64,000 nucleotides of DNA from Plenodomus lindquistii. Its lineage: Eukaryota > Ascomycota > Dothideomycetes > Pleosporales > Leptosphaeriaceae. The notes below the pieces were generated by a model. The model was not told the DNA's origin. It was given only the letters and a program-made list of their open reading frames with translations, and ran no database searches. Shown here piece by piece: positions 20,228 to 31,213 of this stretch (positions within the stretch are counted from its first letter, which is position 1; every line of letters begins with the position of its first letter). The stretch is from positions 248,001 to 312,000 of the forward strand of contig JANUWI010000020.1 of NCBI GenBank assembly GCA_025504975.1. Reading direction: 5' to 3'. Both the position numbers and the translations under genes were made by a program.

Positions 20228-23008
20228 TGATGCGCGCTGCTTGTCGCTTCCACGGTGCAAAGTGCCCATTCACATCCCCTATGACACCCGTGTCCCCGTC
20301 CGGCAAATCCACCGGAACTGCTTCAAGGTCTCTCACTGGGCTGGACACGGCGAACCAATTCTCTGGTCCCCACACCCTCATCGGCCGTGGGGCGCAACCC
20401 TCGCTGCCGATACGATTTTCGTGAGGTGGTAGGTACAGCGACAAAGAAGCGGTTATGGAGTAGACCTACGCAGTGGCTATGATGAAGCGGCTACTTGCTT
20501 TCCGTAACAACACTCATCCCACTGCCACTCTACAGCCATCGGCAGAACAGGTTCGACCACTGGCACCTCGCAGACCCGCAGCCCCCACCACGCCCATCCC
20601 GCTCGGGTGGTGCAACATAGTGTCCTCGCTGACGCCCAAAGATGCCCCTAGCAGTATGAACAGCACACGCAGCAGCGACAGGCACGGCAATTGGCGAGAA
20701 CCTTGAGAACGAGGATGTCAAAGAAGTCATGGGTGTGGTTGCCAACGTTAGGCGAGGCTTCCACTGTATTGGTCTCTAGACGTGATCCGTACGTCTTCAT
20801 TTGCAGACTCTCTCCCCTGTGCTTTACACCTCTGTAGCTACGTTATCTTATCTAGCAACATGTCTACCTCCTTTTCTTCGTCCCATGAGCACGTACAGTC
20901 CTTTCAAAATCTTATATCGTGGCTAATCGCTCACTTAAGTACTTGTTTAATCTCAGCGTCGACAACTAGAGACGATGACGCTAACTGAATGATTCAAGTT
21001 GTGCTGCGTTGATTATTGAATCGGGGACGTTGAATTGTCCACATCAAAGAGAAGCGGGGAGGCACGTGGCATCGCCAGGCCCGTCGACTCGGCCATGTTG
21101 ACCACGATGACGTTCAAGGAAATGGCCGCGCACACCGGGGGAGCCGCAAATGAGAGGATGTTCCTGAAGCCGAAGTCGTGGTCGCACATGTCCAACGTGA
21201 TGTTATTGCCCGAGTATTGGAGGTCGTCCGTGCTGAGGAGGGATTGTTCACTGTATATCAGGGCCGGCATGATGATGGGAACGCGCGTCAACACCTTCAA
21301 CGCGCGCCTCTCCCTGAACTCGATATGCACGCCGAGAATGCCGGTACTTGTCACTCCCACAATGTGTCTTCTGGACAGAATAACGTGGGCCAGGGCGCTG
21401 ATGAAGTTAAGAAGGATCGTCTACCAGACTGAGATGATAGATCGACAGGGGAAAGCACGACACAGAGATGTCCAAGACATCGGTCGTGGCAGCGTTGATA
21501 CGCGAATTCAGCCGCACCTATGCAACGAGGACGGAGGGAGGCTTTGAGATCCGCTTGAAGATTCACGAGCAAAGAGGCTGCCGCGCGCACATTTCCGCTG
21601 TACACGTCCCTGTCCTGCACCACGTCGATGCAGATGTCCACGAGAAGAAACAGAAGGCGTGCGAGGTCATGTTGTTCGTAGAGGAGATCGACTCAGTGAG
21701 TCTGACCGTGGAGGAGAGGTTGGCGATGTCTTGCTTTCTCGACTTGCTCGCGTCTAACGTGAACTATCTCAGCTTCGGGCACTCGATGGCGATCGGCTCC
21801 TTGATGGACCTTGGCTTGGACTGGTACATGTCGGCCACGTGTTCCAAGGAGATTGTGAGGGAGCCCGAGAACAGGCAGAGCATAACGATGTACGTTAATA
21901 CTAGCACCACGCTTAGCAAGATCTTCATAGGTATCATGAATTTCCTGTACTCTATCGCGAGCTAGTACCCTTAGACGAGCCCAAAAAAACGGAGCGCACC
22001 CCGATCACGACTCGAAAACCTCATCTCGGCTCGTTGTAGGTCACGGATACATTTAGGGCAAGGAACGATATGACCTCAACCGCTGCTTCTACATGCAGAA
22101 TGTCAAGAAGATCTAATCTCAACAACAAGTGCTCGACCGAGCTCCCCAGGTCCTACCTCGTAGTCTACCGCATCAGGATGATCCAGCACCGCTGCACCGG
22201 TAAGGCTAAGTTTTCAGTCGACCTGAACCGCAAGAGCGAGATGATGAGGATCAAGCTCTTGTTCGCTATCGAGCCATCTCTCTATCCTCCTTCCTGATCG
22301 ACTTGAGGAAGTCTACCATCTTCAAGTTCATCACCACTTTGGCGAGGGACAGGGCGGACGAGTAGAACGCGTGGATCTTGTGCGGCGACGTGTTAGATTG
22401 CATGTCCCTGTTGCTGAACAACATCAGGTAAGTTCACCTAGGCCTTTCCAGGCTTGACTAGATCTTGAGTTTCGCCAACGAGGATGACATCAAGTGAGAC
22501 GTTGAGTGCGACTCCAGGTTCAACCTATTGCAGGAGACATCATCTTGATCGACAACAGCATTAGCTAGCTTACCTTCGACCCAACAGGGTAGGTGGCGAA
22601 CATGAACAAGGGGCCGCACAAATTGCAGCTGACGCAAGCCAGGCTGATGCCGTCGTCTTCAGCCTGTGCTTTCCACGCCATTCACCCCGCCCACCTACCC
22701 CTCTTGTCGTTCTCCGTTACGTTGCAATTTTGGGTGGACGTCGTCTGCTTCTCAGTCATCTTAATAGTGAAGCAGTGCATCTCCACTAGAACTCCATAGC
22801 TTTGCGCATCCTAATGCCTTTCGAGAGGCGAAATATATATCAAAACATCGTTGCGACCGAAAATCAAGACTAACTAACTGACTGACTACTTACGAACTCG
22901 CACGAGAACCTTCTCTTGAGTAAAGTCAAAAATCGTGAGCATATCTGAACAGCTATCGTAAGGATACATAAGAAATAGAAGGGCTGATCCTCAGCAATAG
23001 ATGAAACA
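20228..23008. other. Decayed sequence, possible eroded membrane-protein gene on minus strand
   Basis: No intact gene. The minus strand between about 21000 and 22760 reads, with many stops and frame changes, in hydrophobic protein-like pieces (for example 21013-21360, 115 codons, with PVCAAISLNVIVV, and a hydrophobic stretch around 21900-21960). This suggests a long decayed membrane-protein gene. No family could be assigned. Plus-strand frames over the same area (21035-21547 and 21468-21965) are probably its shadows. Confidence 0.35.
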
Positions 23009-25339
23009 TTAAGACTTGAGCTCTCGTGTAGTGAAACTAGCTAGGAGAGTGCTCGAAACATTAAGGTCCGCCTCCACCTCTTGCAGTCGTCGCTCCTCTT
23101 CGTTGTTCGCCTCTCTGTAGGCCGCTGTTGTAAGCTCAATGCGCTCCATTGCAAACTTCAGCTCTGTCTCTCGCAAGTGCAATGCGTCAACTTTTCGCTG
23201 ATATTCGTGCAGCTGCGCTATGTATCGCCTGTGATTAAGAGCAAGTGGTCTAGCATCAGCGACGATACTCTTATCACATTCGCATGCTCCGGCTTCTGCT
23301 TCGCACAATTCTTGGGCGATTGGAAGAATCGTTTTGAGCTTGTCGAGGAGGTTATGTGCGGCGTTGGTTGACAGTTTGTAGATCGTACTCTGTAACGACC
23401 CTTTTATGGTTGAGAACACGGCCAATACAATAGTGATTTGCGACACCCAGGATCTGAGGTCCACTGACAGATTTAGCCGTTGTCGTATTATAGTCGAGGC
23501 GGTGCGAGGACCAGCATTGTCCTCGGCGACTCGACGGGGCGCTTCTAACGGTGCCCCAACCAAGGCCGATAGTACGACCCTCCAAAGAGTTGGGTTGAGA
23601 TGTGATGGTATCGGTCGCCGGGTTGCGAGCAGTAGGATGCACGCCATCGCGAAAACGCCGCAAGAATGTGTATCTTGCTGCTGCGGTGTAAAGGCCCTCG
23701 TGTACTTCCAACCCTCTTCTTCCCATTTTGCACCCAAACTGATAGCTATGTGACGCGCCGGAATCTCCATCCTGTCGTCGGCGCGGTCGGTCAACGAGTC
23801 ATACTGGTCCACGCAGTGGGTGGTCATATGGATGGCAAGCATGATCCAATGCCTTCTAGTGCAGTCATAGACTACGCAGAACACAGTGACACAGTCTGCG
23901 ACAGACCTCTTTCGACTCGTTCGACTCCATTTGGCCCAATTAAAAGACTCATTGTAGTCCGGCACCTCCATGTAGGTACAGTCAGGTGGAAGAGTCAAGC
24001 GAAGGACAGTGTTGAAATCAACGTGAGACAGCCAGCCGCCATCTCGCGTCCCTTGTAATCGCTCCTTGGTGCATTCTAAGTCATGTAAAGTCTCCGCTGA
24101 GGTCTCCGCTAGAGGAGGGCTGGATGGGACGACAATTGTGTGGGTATCACGGACAACTCTGGGTTCATGGTTCACATAAGAGTCAGCCGGGGCTCCTTTG
24201 TTGGCGGCAGTATCCAGGGCTTTCCTAGATTCTAGGGGCAGTGTCGAACTTCCTGGATTCGTCTCATCGAGTTGGCCCAGTGAGCTACTTGCTGAGATAC
24301 CGTCCTCGTATGAATCCTTATTTACGGGGTAATTTTCTTGAAGCGCTTGCTGCATGTCATCATGCTCCAGCTGCGCCAATGTGAGGTCAAATCCGCCTTT
24401 CGCTTCGACAAGACCATCGAGCTCGGAATCCGTGGACCAGGTCGCGTCTGCGTCTGCATCGCTCTCGTCCTCGTATCTTTCTTCCCCATCATGTTCCTCC
24501 TCGTATTCGCTAGCACGGCGAGGCAGCTCTGCCTCCGGGATAGAAAAATCGTCCCTCGAATAGCTGCGACGTTGCCTCTTGCAGCGCGAGGAATCATTGT
24601 GTCGATAGTCCTCAGCATGCTGATCAAGTGTTTCATTCACCTGAGCCCCTTCGGACTCGGCACCGGACTGCCCTTGGTGACGTCCCCTGGGCTCATGATT
24701 GCTCATGCTATTCGGTGGTGTCACATTGCCCGCAGACGTTGCGTGGTCGAGTGTGCGCTTTCTGCTGGTGCTTACGACGGCGAAGCCAAGAGCGGTTGCG
24801 GCGTTGTTGATATCGCTTGGAACCCATAGCCTGGTATTGAGATGGATCAACCCACGTTGAAACGCGGGGTTGACAGTTCCGCGTTGCTTCTGTGCCTTCT
24901 TCAGTGCATTCCACACATCTGCCCAAGACTTTGTAGGAGCTGCCGCTTGGGCGAGCTTGCTAAGGTCTGTAATGAAGCTGGAGCTGACGAGGGTGGGGTA
25001 CCCAAACCACTGGCCGAGCACATGAAGCGACAGCGCCCACTCAGATGATTCAAGACTTTTGAAAGCTCTTTTTGAGCGTGAGGTTGGTGCCCAGTAGCTT
25101 ATGATGATCTTTTGGGTGGGTTTGTCGAGTAAATTGATTGCTTTCTGGATCTTGACGAGGTCGCAGAGCTCGTCAAATTGAGTCATGATCTCAATCGCCT
25201 CCGTATTCGCTTCTGCCATTGTAGCTGCAAGGGCCTGAATGCTTTCTGTCAGCTTCTCTGCCAGCTTTTCTGAAGCCATTACTGCTTCGTCAGTCAACGT
25301 CGTGCCGGTGGCGGACCGAGATGTTTCGTTCTGGTCCAT
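23009..25339 (-). CDS. C48 (Ulp1/SENP-like) cysteine protease, 776 aa
   Basis: One uninterrupted frame from ATG 25339. Residues 1-190 are helical and may form a family-specific N-terminal domain. Residues 195-435 are charged, Ser/Glu/Asp-rich and probably disordered. The protease core is about 436-600: W436 (GGWLSHVDFN), His497 in RRHWIM, Asp514 in QYDSL, Gln in TPQQQD (553-555) and Cys560 in HSCGVFAMA. The full His-Asp-Gln-Cys set of C48 peptidases, which remove SUMO or Nedd8-like modifiers, is therefore present. Residues 700-765 look like a coiled coil. Many fungi carry repeated orphan C48 genes, often near transposons; whether this one acts on SUMO is unknown. No nonsense or frameshift, in contrast to its neighbours. 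Confidence 0.8.
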   Translation of the reverse strand: MDQNETSRSATGTTLTDEAVMASEKLAEKLTESIQALAATMAEANTEAIEIMTQFDELCDLVKIQKAINLLDKPTQKIIISYWAPTSRSKRAFKSLESSEWALSLHVLGQWFGYPTLVSSSFITDLSKLAQAAAPTKSWADVWNALKKAQKQRGTVNPAFQRGLIHLNTRLWVPSDINNAATALGFAVVSTSRKRTLDHATSAGNVTPPNSMSNHEPRGRHQGQSGAESEGAQVNETLDQHAEDYRHNDSSRCKRQRRSYSRDDFSIPEAELPRRASEYEEEHDGEERYEDESDADADATWSTDSELDGLVEAKGGFDLTLAQLEHDDMQQALQENYPVNKDSYEDGISASSSLGQLDETNPGSSTLPLESRKALDTAANKGAPADSYVNHEPRVVRDTHTIVVPSSPPLAETSAETLHDLECTKERLQGTRDGGWLSHVDFNTVLRLTLPPDCTYMEVPDYNESFNWAKWSRTSRKRSVADCVTVFCVVYDCTRRHWIMLAIHMTTHCVDQYDSLTDRADDRMEIPARHIAISLGAKWEEEGWKYTRAFTPQQQDTHSCGVFAMACILLLATRRPIPSHLNPTLWRVVLSALVGAPLEAPRRVAEDNAGPRTASTIIRQRLNLSVDLRSWVSQITIVLAVFSTIKGSLQSTIYKLSTNAAHNLLDKLKTILPIAQELCEAEAGACECDKSIVADARPLALNHRRYIAQLHEYQRKVDALHLRETELKFAMERIELTTAAYREANNEEERRLQEVEADLNVSSTLLASFTTRELKS

Positions 25340-27639
25340 CCCAGGCGTATGGTGTCGTGAGACGTGGGGTAGTCAGTGAAGTGTGCTGAGTGATCCCTCG
25401 CACTTATCCATCTGTCAGCTGCTTCCAGGTTTGTGATGTCAGTGCATGGAGAGAGAGGAAGCCGCGAGGCACCTACCAGCAGCATTGCGATGCGCTTCTT
25501 CCACACACAGGAGCCATCATGAGAGACATTCAAGTGGTGTCCGCTCAATCAGTCAGTTATCAGATAGAAGTGCTGTGAGAATAGTTGGATGCTGAGTCGA
25601 AGAAGCATGTAGCCTAGCATATTGCATCTGCTCCTACTTTGCTCTACTGTAGTAGCCTGGTACTCTGATTCTAGCGACATTGTCGTCTTCCCCTAAGGGT
25701 AATAAGGCCAATGACAAGCTGAAAAACAACATTGCAACGACTCTGTGAGGGAGCTCACAAGTGACACCTCACGCGCACGGGCAGGATGGTCCAAGCGTGA
25801 TCGTGAGAATATCGGCGTGGTGTTTACTGTATAGCCACCACAAAGGGCCTTGCGCGCAGCTGCAAGTTCTAGGTATAGCTCTTTACACCTAGACACAGTT
25901 GCAGCTGACTTTGACGATGAAAGATGTAGACTGTTGATGGCCGCGGTGCTGTGATATGAAGTGTCGTGTAGGAGCACAGAGCTGTCTGTGCCAAGCCCCC
26001 GCACGTGACTGACACACTCCGTGCACACTGCTCATGGCAAGATTGACAGCGCATGGACCTCGCCGAACAGCCAGAGGAGGATGAGGAGACTCAACAGGAC
26101 GGTGGCAATGGCGTCGTGGCGCCTGCACCTACCGCTGTTGGCCAGCGAGGAGGACTTGAGCAAGGTTCAGAAGGAGCCAGCCGCTGAGGTTGCCACTGCT
26201 CCAGCTCAGCAGGTGCCAGAGGAGATCGAGCAAACCAAGGTCAAGGAGGTGCCCGATGTTATCACCGAGGATGCATCGAACAAGGACGCTGAAGCTCCTG
26301 CCGATAGACAAAACTCATACGTTCTGCACTAACCTTGGTATCTAGGCGAGTGCGCGCATCGATCAACAAAACCGATTTATCCCAACAACCCACCGCATAT
26401 TCAACATCCTTCTTATACAGAGCTGATATGACCCAAAGTCTTGATCCAATGATGCTGCTCAAGCCATCAAAACCTCATGCGAGAGGCTGCAGCTTGAAGG
26501 TGATCGGCCACGGGCAAAGCCGGCTGGAAGAGCCCGACTCGAGTCCGGGATCCGCTGGAAGCATCACGCGCGATGGTGCGCAGTGCCAATCAGGAGATTG
26601 TGGGCGCGGCGCGGTAGGGGCAGGATTGCGGCTTGGGGCACTGAGGGCAGGGCTGTGTCGACGGTTCGAGGTTGCAGAGCATGTTGCAGAGAGGATGTTC
26701 GGGTGGAGCGGAAGGGGCCGTCGATGCTTCTTCTGTGCGGGGCACCAATCACTGTGCCACTCTTTGCGTCAACACTTAGTTGCAGCTACATCGGCAAGTC
26801 CACATATTGCCCAAACCAGGCGTTATTCAAATCATCCCTTGTGACAGCGAGAGCTTTATAGGGTGGCCTGCAGCGAGACAGGCAAATGACGGGCTCGAAG
26901 AAAGTGCACAGATCCGTGGGCTGGCCTTCACGATACGTGTGTTATGAAGTGGTTGCGTTGTCTTTCTGTGGATCAATCAAGTTCCTCCAGCCATCTAGCT
27001 GACGCCAAGCGTGCATCATTTATTCTTTCCGCTTCTGGCTCTTCGTCTTCCGTATGACAGGACCCCACTTGGGTTCGTTGCGATACTTGTTGTTTTCGTC
27101 CGAACACCGACCCAGATGTATCGTACCTCCATGTCATCTCACCCTTACCACATGAGCTGTGAGGACTCACTCTGGCGAGTGAAGGCTCCCCATCTTGGGT
27201 ACGCTCGACACTTCGAACGAGCTGTGCGGTAACCTCGCATCCAGCAAGGCTGGAGAAATATGGGTGGAGCAGCGGAATCCGCAGGGGAATTGGTCATGAT
27301 GATCGTCAGAGGACGTGGCATTGTAGGCTGCTGGCGCAGTTATGAAGCCATCGATGGCGCCAGGTAGTTGCAACTCGATCGCGACTGAGGAGAAGCTACT
27401 ATCAACTGCTCTTTGATCTCACTAGATATCCGGGATATGGGAGGAACATCACGTTGGTTTCTCTCTTCGTCGTAGTGGAGCGCGAGTTGTTTCTTCCCTA
27501 TTCCGCCCTCTTCCCACAGCGTCGCTCTCCACCTCACCTGTGATTCCTCGAGGTGAGCCTTGACAAGATCAGTCTACAACGCGGACTAACTCTTCGCACT
27601 TGTAGAGACCTACACTTACAAAAGGTTTTAATGCCATGC
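25340..27639. other. Intergenic stretch with one coding-like fragment
   Basis: No complete gene. At about 26105-26332 (+) a frame reads in well-kept acidic, Ala/Pro/Glu-rich protein (EEDLSKVQKEPAAEVATAPA), with none of the decay seen elsewhere. It ends just before a CACTAAC branch and TAG acceptor-like site at about 26327-26345. It could be a captured exon of a host gene or an exon of an unrecognised gene; no start or partner exon is clear. The rest holds only short frames. Confidence 0.3.
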
Positions 27640-28130
27640 TTGCCCAAGTCGAGCTAGGCGTCCGCGGCTAGACGAGCTGCCCTCGAAATAGTCTAGCCAA
27701 TCTTCGAACTTGTTGATGTCGCCGACGTGATGGACGGAGACTGAGCCGCGGATGGCGATGGGGCCAACAATGTTCCTGAGCATGTGTTAAATGGCCTTAA
27801 GGACAATGAGGGCTCAGTGAGGCGCGTCGCAGGCAATATCGTTAGCTCCTCCCTCGTCCTTAGAAGATGCCCCGGGCAGGTTACCATTGGAGATCATTGA
27901 CGCCTAGACATTGTATAACTTATCCTCGTCATCGATCATATGCCCAATCAACAAGCTGCCGTTGGCATTCATGACCACGCCATCGCCCTTGGTCGAGTGA
28001 TCTAGGACGCCGTAGACCGAAGCATCATGACGTTCGTGTTCGTCGGGTTCAAACAACTCAGAGTCAGATGCAACAAGCGCAGGAAAGTTGGGCTGGTTGA
28101 CGAGGTCAAGTTCCGCCTATCCAAGATGAT
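27640..28130 (-). pseudogene. Unidentified gene remnant with three nonsense codons
   Basis: On the minus strand a single frame of about 160 codons reads as ordinary protein (AELDLVNQPNFPALVASDSE at the start, GDGVVMNANGSLLIGHMIDD in the middle, HHVGDINKFEDWLDYFEG near the end). It is interrupted by TAG, TGA and TAA. TAG and TAA are one C-to-T step from Gln codons and TGA from an Arg codon. No frameshift is needed. The family is unknown to me. It lies directly downstream of the oxygenase-like gene on the same strand. Confidence 0.45.
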
Positions 28131-28603
28131 TGGTCTGTGCGTGCGTATGCAAAGTAGGGTATCAATGCAGATTGCACTTGTGAGAATGTGAGGGGGAGGG
28201 CTCGCAATGGAGTGGCATGGGGATACAGTGCAAGGAGAGAGTGTTGAGGACGCCAGACATGATGATCTTGTTAATGATGGCTGATACCGAGGATGCGAGG
28301 GTGCAGTAGGAGTTGCGGTGGGTATTAGGGTTGCGCAAAGCTCAGTAATGGTTAACCTGAGAGACCGATGGTTGTGGGAATGGAGAGGGAAAGAAAGTGA
28401 GGCTGCAACGTCGGCTCTGGCAAATCCGCCCCTCTGCTCACCGCTCGATCCGCCTCTCACTTTGCGATTGACATCAGATCCGCGAGCTTGAACCGGCTGA
28501 TTGGAAGTGTTCCCATGACTAGATGCTGCATTCAAACTTATAACTGCTCAAGGATCAAGCACATGAAAAGCATGCCCCATCCACTCCGTTATTGCCCCCT
28601 AAC

Positions 28604-29871
28604 TCAGTCACCATCATTGCCCCCAAACTCGACCTCAACCTCGTCCTCCTCTGGCATCACCGTGAAGAAATCTGGGTGGGCCCTGCCGTGTGCACTGGGG
28701 TCCGCAGCGGCAAGTGTTGGCTTATCCGACCAGATTGTGAAAACTGTCTGCGACCCCGCGTTGGCCAGGGAGTCATTGCTGATATCCAGCTTATGGAGCT
28801 GTTGGTTCGCAAGGAAGAAGACGACATCGCCTGGGCGGACGGAAAGTTCCATCCCTGTCTCGGGCAACTTCAGACTTCCGCCCTCTCCAAGGACGAGGAT
28901 TGCCGAATAATGGTGGCCTAGTCGAGTTAGCTTGGTTGTATGTTGAACGAAAAGTAACATACCATCATCTTTGTTGTCGTAGTGGTAGGCTGTTCCTCTG
29001 CCTGTGGACAACGAGACCGCAAGCATGCAGCCTAATCCAGCCATGCGGTGGAAGGCGGGCTTGGAGCGAGCAGTATCCTTGTCCAGCCACTTCTTGTCAA
29101 GCGCAGAGTACATGTGGCCGCCGCGTGCGCCTTCAACGACAGCTTGCGTAGCTATCGCGTGGACAGGGAGGGTGCGGTTGTAAGTGGCTGGATCGACTTG
29201 ACGCAACCAAGCCGCTGAAGATTTCATCGCAGTGTCTAGGGCCCGAAAGAGTTTGGAGATGGCGGCGTCAAGGGCGGGCTTTTCAGGTCGACGTTTAGCT
29301 GCGAGGTGTGGTTTTGATGCATACCTCTGCCAGATGCCAAACCAGGCCTGCATGAAATCGTTACCGTGCGCTGCGGTTGTCTCAAACTTTTGCTTCAGCT
29401 AAAAGGATCAACACGATATCACTGTGATAAATGTACTTGGACACGAACTTTCTTCATCTCACCTACAATGCGCAAGAGCTCGTCGGCCTGCTCTGCCGTG
29501 ACAGCGCGGCCAAATCGAATTGCTGTGTATTGCGGAATGGCGCTGCCAGCGATGTAGTTGTCGTTCGGGATAGCAGCGTGTCTGACAGAGCCGTTGTGTG
29601 GAATGGGGGTGAGTTGGCGACTAACAATGCTGGGCCACTCACGCTCTGGGAGCCGCTGCTGAGTCTTTGGGCCATACCGCGACTTGACCAGATGGATATC
29701 CGGGAGTGTGGGCACATCGAAAGGCAGAGATGCGCGAATCTCAGCCTGGTCGTCTCGGGCGCGTTCTTTCCCTTTGGAGCGACTGGCTTGAAGTCTGACA
29801 ATGTTTTGTGCCTTGCGCTCTTTGTTAGAGAGGCCGGATGAAGAAGACATGGCTGCGAGTGCTTTGGACAT
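28604..29871 (-). CDS. 2OG-Fe(II) oxygenase-like protein (TET/JBP-like fold suspected), 3 exons
   Basis: Exons 29871-29467, 29398-28963 and 28917-28604 give 384 aa. Intron 1 (29466-29399, 68 bp) has GTAGGT and TTTTAG. Intron 2 (28962-28918, 45 bp) has GTATGT, GCTAAC and CTAG; being 45 bp it is also open, but splicing it gives KDDG-HHYSAILVLG, the better fold match. Residues about 20-60 are basic. The C-terminal half looks like a double-stranded beta-helix: His274-x-Asp276 (AYHYDNKDDG), then SLKLPETGMELSVRPGDVVF and His322 (LHKLD), the iron-binding HxD...H set. The expected 2-oxoglutarate-binding Arg after the last His is not obvious (WSDK follows), so activity is uncertain. Resemblance to fungal transposon-linked TET/JBP-like oxygenases is suggestive only. 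Start ATG 29871; an ATG 21 bp downstream is the alternative. A decayed paralogue lies at 45110-46130. Confidence 0.6.
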
Positions 29872-29960
29872 CTCCACAGTGGCAGCAAAGCGAACGCAGA
29901 TATATACAGGCGTGAGGCCCGTCGTCTCCAAGGCCGCAGGAGCCTAATTCGCCAAACCAA

Positions 29961-30189
29961 AGCCCGACGCTTGGCGCAAATTGAATTACACGCGCATTAG
30001 AGCGTCGCCCTGCAGCCATCTGGCAACGGGCACTTGACACCTGTGAAGCGCTACGCATCGAATCGCCCCATCGTGTGAAGGGGAAAGTCGAGATCGGAGG
30101 CCAGGCAGCCCGATTGGCGGCGCAGATTGAATTGCAAGCGCATTAGAGCGTCGCCCTGCAGCCGTCTGGCAACGGGCACTTGACACCTG
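29961..30189. repeat. Direct repeat of about 83 bp upstream of the oxygenase gene
   Basis: Copies 29961-30043 and 30107-30189 share AGCGTCGCCCTGCAGCC, a TCTGGCAACGGGCACTTGAC core and flanking sequence, with a few substitutions. They lie 90-320 bp upstream of the oxygenase start. A diverged third copy (GGGCAATGGGCACATGACAC) lies upstream of the decayed paralogue, near 46168-46190, so the block was present before the gene duplicated. Confidence 0.8.
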
Positions 30190-30884
30190 CGAGCCCTGCC
30201 GTGCCAATCGCCCAATAGCTGCCGGCTATCACCTCCTTCTGGCGCTGACAGCCGGGCCGCCCAATCGACGTGTGTGCGGTGTGAATCTGGGTCGTTGCTC
30301 GCGAACAATTAAGGCAAGAAGTGGGGCGAATGTGACAGCCAGCAAGGACGTCAAGCAACGTTTCGGATATGGCAATGGCGAAGGTGGCGGGCTTGCGCGC
30401 TCGACAGCAGCGACGCGTCACAGTTGTGTTGTTGTGTGGTGGAGGAGGTTTGCAAACGTGAACGTGCGGTTGAGACGAACAAGTGGGGGCGGGGTTGAGA
30501 CTCGGGCCGACCAATCATAAGCCACTTGGGCAGTGAGCATTGGAAGGTAACCTGAGACCTCTTACTTAAGCAGCAGGGAAGCCGCGGATCCCCACTGCTT
30601 AGTAATACGATTCGGGATCCGTGCACAGCGCATGGACCGCTAGGGAGGCAGTGCTTCTGGCCAGACGCATTTCGTACGGAAGAAGGTACGACAAGGGAGA
30701 CTGCTCTGAACTTTATACCGGTATTACTATTGCAAATTATCTGACTGCAATTAGCGCCACTTCCACCGACGTCGTTTGTGCTTGCTGCAACTGCATCAGC
30801 TTGCCTCTTATATCACCCGTCTCTTCGCGACGCACCTCAGGCGTTGAGCACTAGTTTGTTTGGCACGCGAGTCTGATGTAGTGC
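30190..30884. other. Upstream region of the oxygenase gene, no further gene
   Basis: Only short frames without motifs. Sequence similar in arrangement to that upstream of the paralogue at 46200-46480. The right edge meets the MITE. Confidence 0.4.
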
Positions 30885-31040
30885 CTAGGCTGGCAAATGG
30901 GTAGGGGTGGGGTTGGGGTAGGGCTGCCTAAATGGGTAGCTGCTAGGCTTAATACGTTCAGGCTAGCTCTAACATAGCCTAGTCGCTACCTTTTTAGGCA
31001 GCCCTACCCCAACCCCACCCCTACCCATTTGCCAGCCTAG
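30885..31040. mobile_element. Palindromic MITE with TAGTGC target duplication
   Basis: A 156-bp foldback element. The left arm, starting CTAGGCTGGCAAATGGGTAG, and the right arm, ending CTACCCATTTGCCAGCCTAG, are reverse complements over about 48 bp. The unpaired centre is about 60 bp. TAGTGC stands on both sides (30879-30884 and 31041-31046), a 6-bp target-site duplication. It has no coding capacity, so it depends on an enzyme encoded elsewhere. It is not related to the pogo element here, whose ends and TA target differ. Confidence 0.85.
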
Positions 31041-31213
31041 TAGTGCCGCAGCGGCGATGCGCATGAGCGTAGATGCAATGCAAAATGCGGCTGAAGCTGC
31101 GCTCTTGCGTGCGGCGGTCGCTAATCCTAATCCTCACTACGGCTCCTCTGGCCTGCAGCCTCCTGTCAAGCATTGACCTGCTACAGTAACCCAATTTTTG
31201 ACGCCGCCAAGAG

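Noticed and set aside
28488..28921. Plus-strand frames of 140 and 109 codons
   Set aside because: Antisense shadows of exon 3 of the oxygenase-like gene.
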